From NCBI GenBank assembly GCA_963662175.1, contig OY759215.1, forward strand, positions 10,901,079-10,965,078: a stretch of DNA of 64,000 nucleotides, given 5' to 3'. The translations under genes and the position numbers were made by a program. The notes beneath the pieces were generated by a model. It ran no database searches and was not told the DNA's origin. It saw only the letters and a list, made by a program, of their open reading frames with translations. This DNA is from Aradus depressus. Lineage: Eukaryota > Arthropoda > Insecta > Hemiptera > Aradidae. Below, piece by piece: positions 63,015-64,000 of this stretch. Each line of letters begins with the position of its first letter. Positions within the stretch are counted from its first letter, which is position 1.

Positions 63015-63230
63015 CATGAAAAAGTCGTCGGTGAATCACCGACAAAGTACTTCCCCAGGAGGAATTTATATTTATTTGGGCTAAAAAACAATAGTTGAAT
63101 TAGAAGTTACGGTGTTCGAATATTTTTTTCAAATTTTTGAAATCAATGGGTCGGAAAACATGATTTTCCGGTGAAAACTTAACATCGAATTTATGATCGA
63201 ACTGGGTAGCATCCCCTATACTTCAACGCG
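63015..63230 (+). repeat. R1 family, short
   Basis: GTCGTCGGTGAATCACCGAC, AAGTACTTCCCCAG, GGGTCGGAAAACATGATTTTC, ending CATCCCCTATACTTC. Confidence 0.6.
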
Positions 63231-63310
63231 AAAAGCAGTTCAAGGCTTGAAACGTGAAAATTTTTTGAAATTTTGATCTCAGATTTTCTGACGGTTACGA
63301 TACTTCCTCA
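63205..63310 (-). repeat. R2 fragment
   Basis: CTTGAAACGTGAAAATTTTTTG, GATCTCAGATTTTCTGACGG. It follows the R1 end directly, as also seen in mirror image around 5050-5110. Confidence 0.45.
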
Positions 63311-63845
63311 TAATAAAGCATTAAGAAATAATATTTTAAAAACTCGAAAATTGAAAACGTTCAGAGCAATTTACCAGCGCTTTTAAAATATATTCTCTTT
63401 AAAAAAAAATATTTTTTTTAAATTATTCTTTTTTTTTCTAAACTGAATTTTTGTTTTTAAATGAGAGGGCTGCTAGTCCTATGTTTTTAAAATTGCTGAT
63501 TGGGTATTTGCATGAGTTCGAGACCAAAAGAATTTTTATATTTTTTTTTTCAACTTTTTCAATTTTTCCCTTTTTTTATGGGATTTTTTCAATTCTTGTT
63601 CCTTTTATTTCAGTTCCTTGCTTTATTACAATTGCAAACTGAGGGAAATAAAGTGATAAATGGTATTTTCTGAATATAAATGTGAATTAGCATATTTCTC
63701 AAAGAATTGTTTTATCCAAAGCATTATAATTGATAATAATATTAGAATTTCATTTCTGTCTTGCATTTCTATCTTGAATTAAACTGAAAATTGGCTATAA
63801 AATATTTGTATGAAAATTAGAATCGAGCTTTAGCATATTTGAAGT

Positions 63846-64000
63846 ATGGATATAACTTTACAGTTTATAGAGGAAATGTATTCCCATCGTTGTTTGTGGG
63901 ATGTGACTCTCAGAAATCGTGAGTTAAAAAGCAAAACATTGGCGGCTTTGGCTGGTAAATACAGCCTGTCCGTGGAGAAATTGAAAAAAAAAAATGCATA
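63846..64000 (+). CDS. MADF-domain protein, N-terminus (runs off window)
   Basis: ATG at 63846 opens 51 codons to the window edge with no stop. The protein begins MDITLQFIEEMYSHRCLWDV and continues SKTLAALAGKYSLSVEKLKK. This fits the start of a MADF domain: FIE-x(5-7)-CLWDV, a hydrophobic-helix segment LAALAGKY, and a following VEKLKKK. MADF proteins are Myb/SANT-like DNA-binding factors, mostly nuclear. The domain also occurs in accessory ORFs of PIF/Harbinger DNA transposons, so the source could be a host gene or a transposon. The AAGTATGG context suits initiation. The rest of the gene lies beyond the window. No adjacent transposon ends were seen on the left. Confidence 0.65.
   Translation, partial: MDITLQFIEEMYSHRCLWDVTLRNRELKSKTLAALAGKYSLSVEKLKKKNA

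Overview
This window looks like intergenic or intronic DNA from an AT-rich, repeat-dense arthropod genome, most likely an insect. The evidence is a BEL/Pao LTR retrotransposon (an animal-specific group), several non-LTR retrotransposon remnants, tRNA-headed SINEs whose tails match the arthropod telomere repeat (TTAGG)n, a MADF-type coding start at the right edge, and no bacterial-style gene packing. I cannot name the species. I see no complete host gene. Nearly all short open frames lie in repeats or AT-rich noise.

Layout. 1-5.4 kb: SINE fragments, a GTATAC-rich foldback (997-1576), a mariner-type MITE (2163-2642), a hairpin MITE, a second SINE family, and a SINE flanked by an unusually long ~65-bp duplication. 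5.1-9.7 kb: a MITE with ~135-bp inverted repeats, two dispersed families (called R1 and R2 here) and a Jockey-like LINE 3' end. 10-21 kb: SINE copies, decayed retroelement coding sequence and decayed foldbacks. 21.36-21.86 kb: a 50-bp satellite with a 100-bp higher-order period. 22.52-28.74 kb: a young BEL/Pao element with 632-bp LTRs that differ at one base and a 5-bp target duplication. It lacks the reverse-transcriptase core and part of the integrase C-terminal region. 28.7-44.6 kb: nested R1, R2 and SINE copies, and two foldback elements that carry hammerhead-ribozyme motifs in inverted pairs. 44.9-46.7 kb: a young 5'-truncated LINE with an 11-bp target duplication, and a frameshifted C-terminal fragment of a different LINE. 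47-63 kb: more SINEs, two more hammerhead loci, a 29-bp-TIR MITE and LINE remnants. 63.85 kb to the end: the start of a MADF-domain protein.

The most interesting signal is a set of short elements that look like non-autonomous relatives of Penelope-like retroelements. They carry type I hammerhead-like motifs with palindromic helix III, often as head-to-head pairs at the arms of a foldback. Two pairs and one solo motif keep every core position I can check by eye. At least six other loci show decayed versions. No Penelope reverse transcriptase is encoded here.

The main SINE family (SINE-A, about 28 copies or pieces) accounts for roughly a tenth of the window. Its best-preserved copies end in (CCTAA)n, while most older copies end in (ACTA)n-like tails. 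The BEL element, the LINE at 44.9 kb and several SINE-A copies have clean target duplications and are recent. R1, R2 and the MITEs are older substrate into which they inserted.
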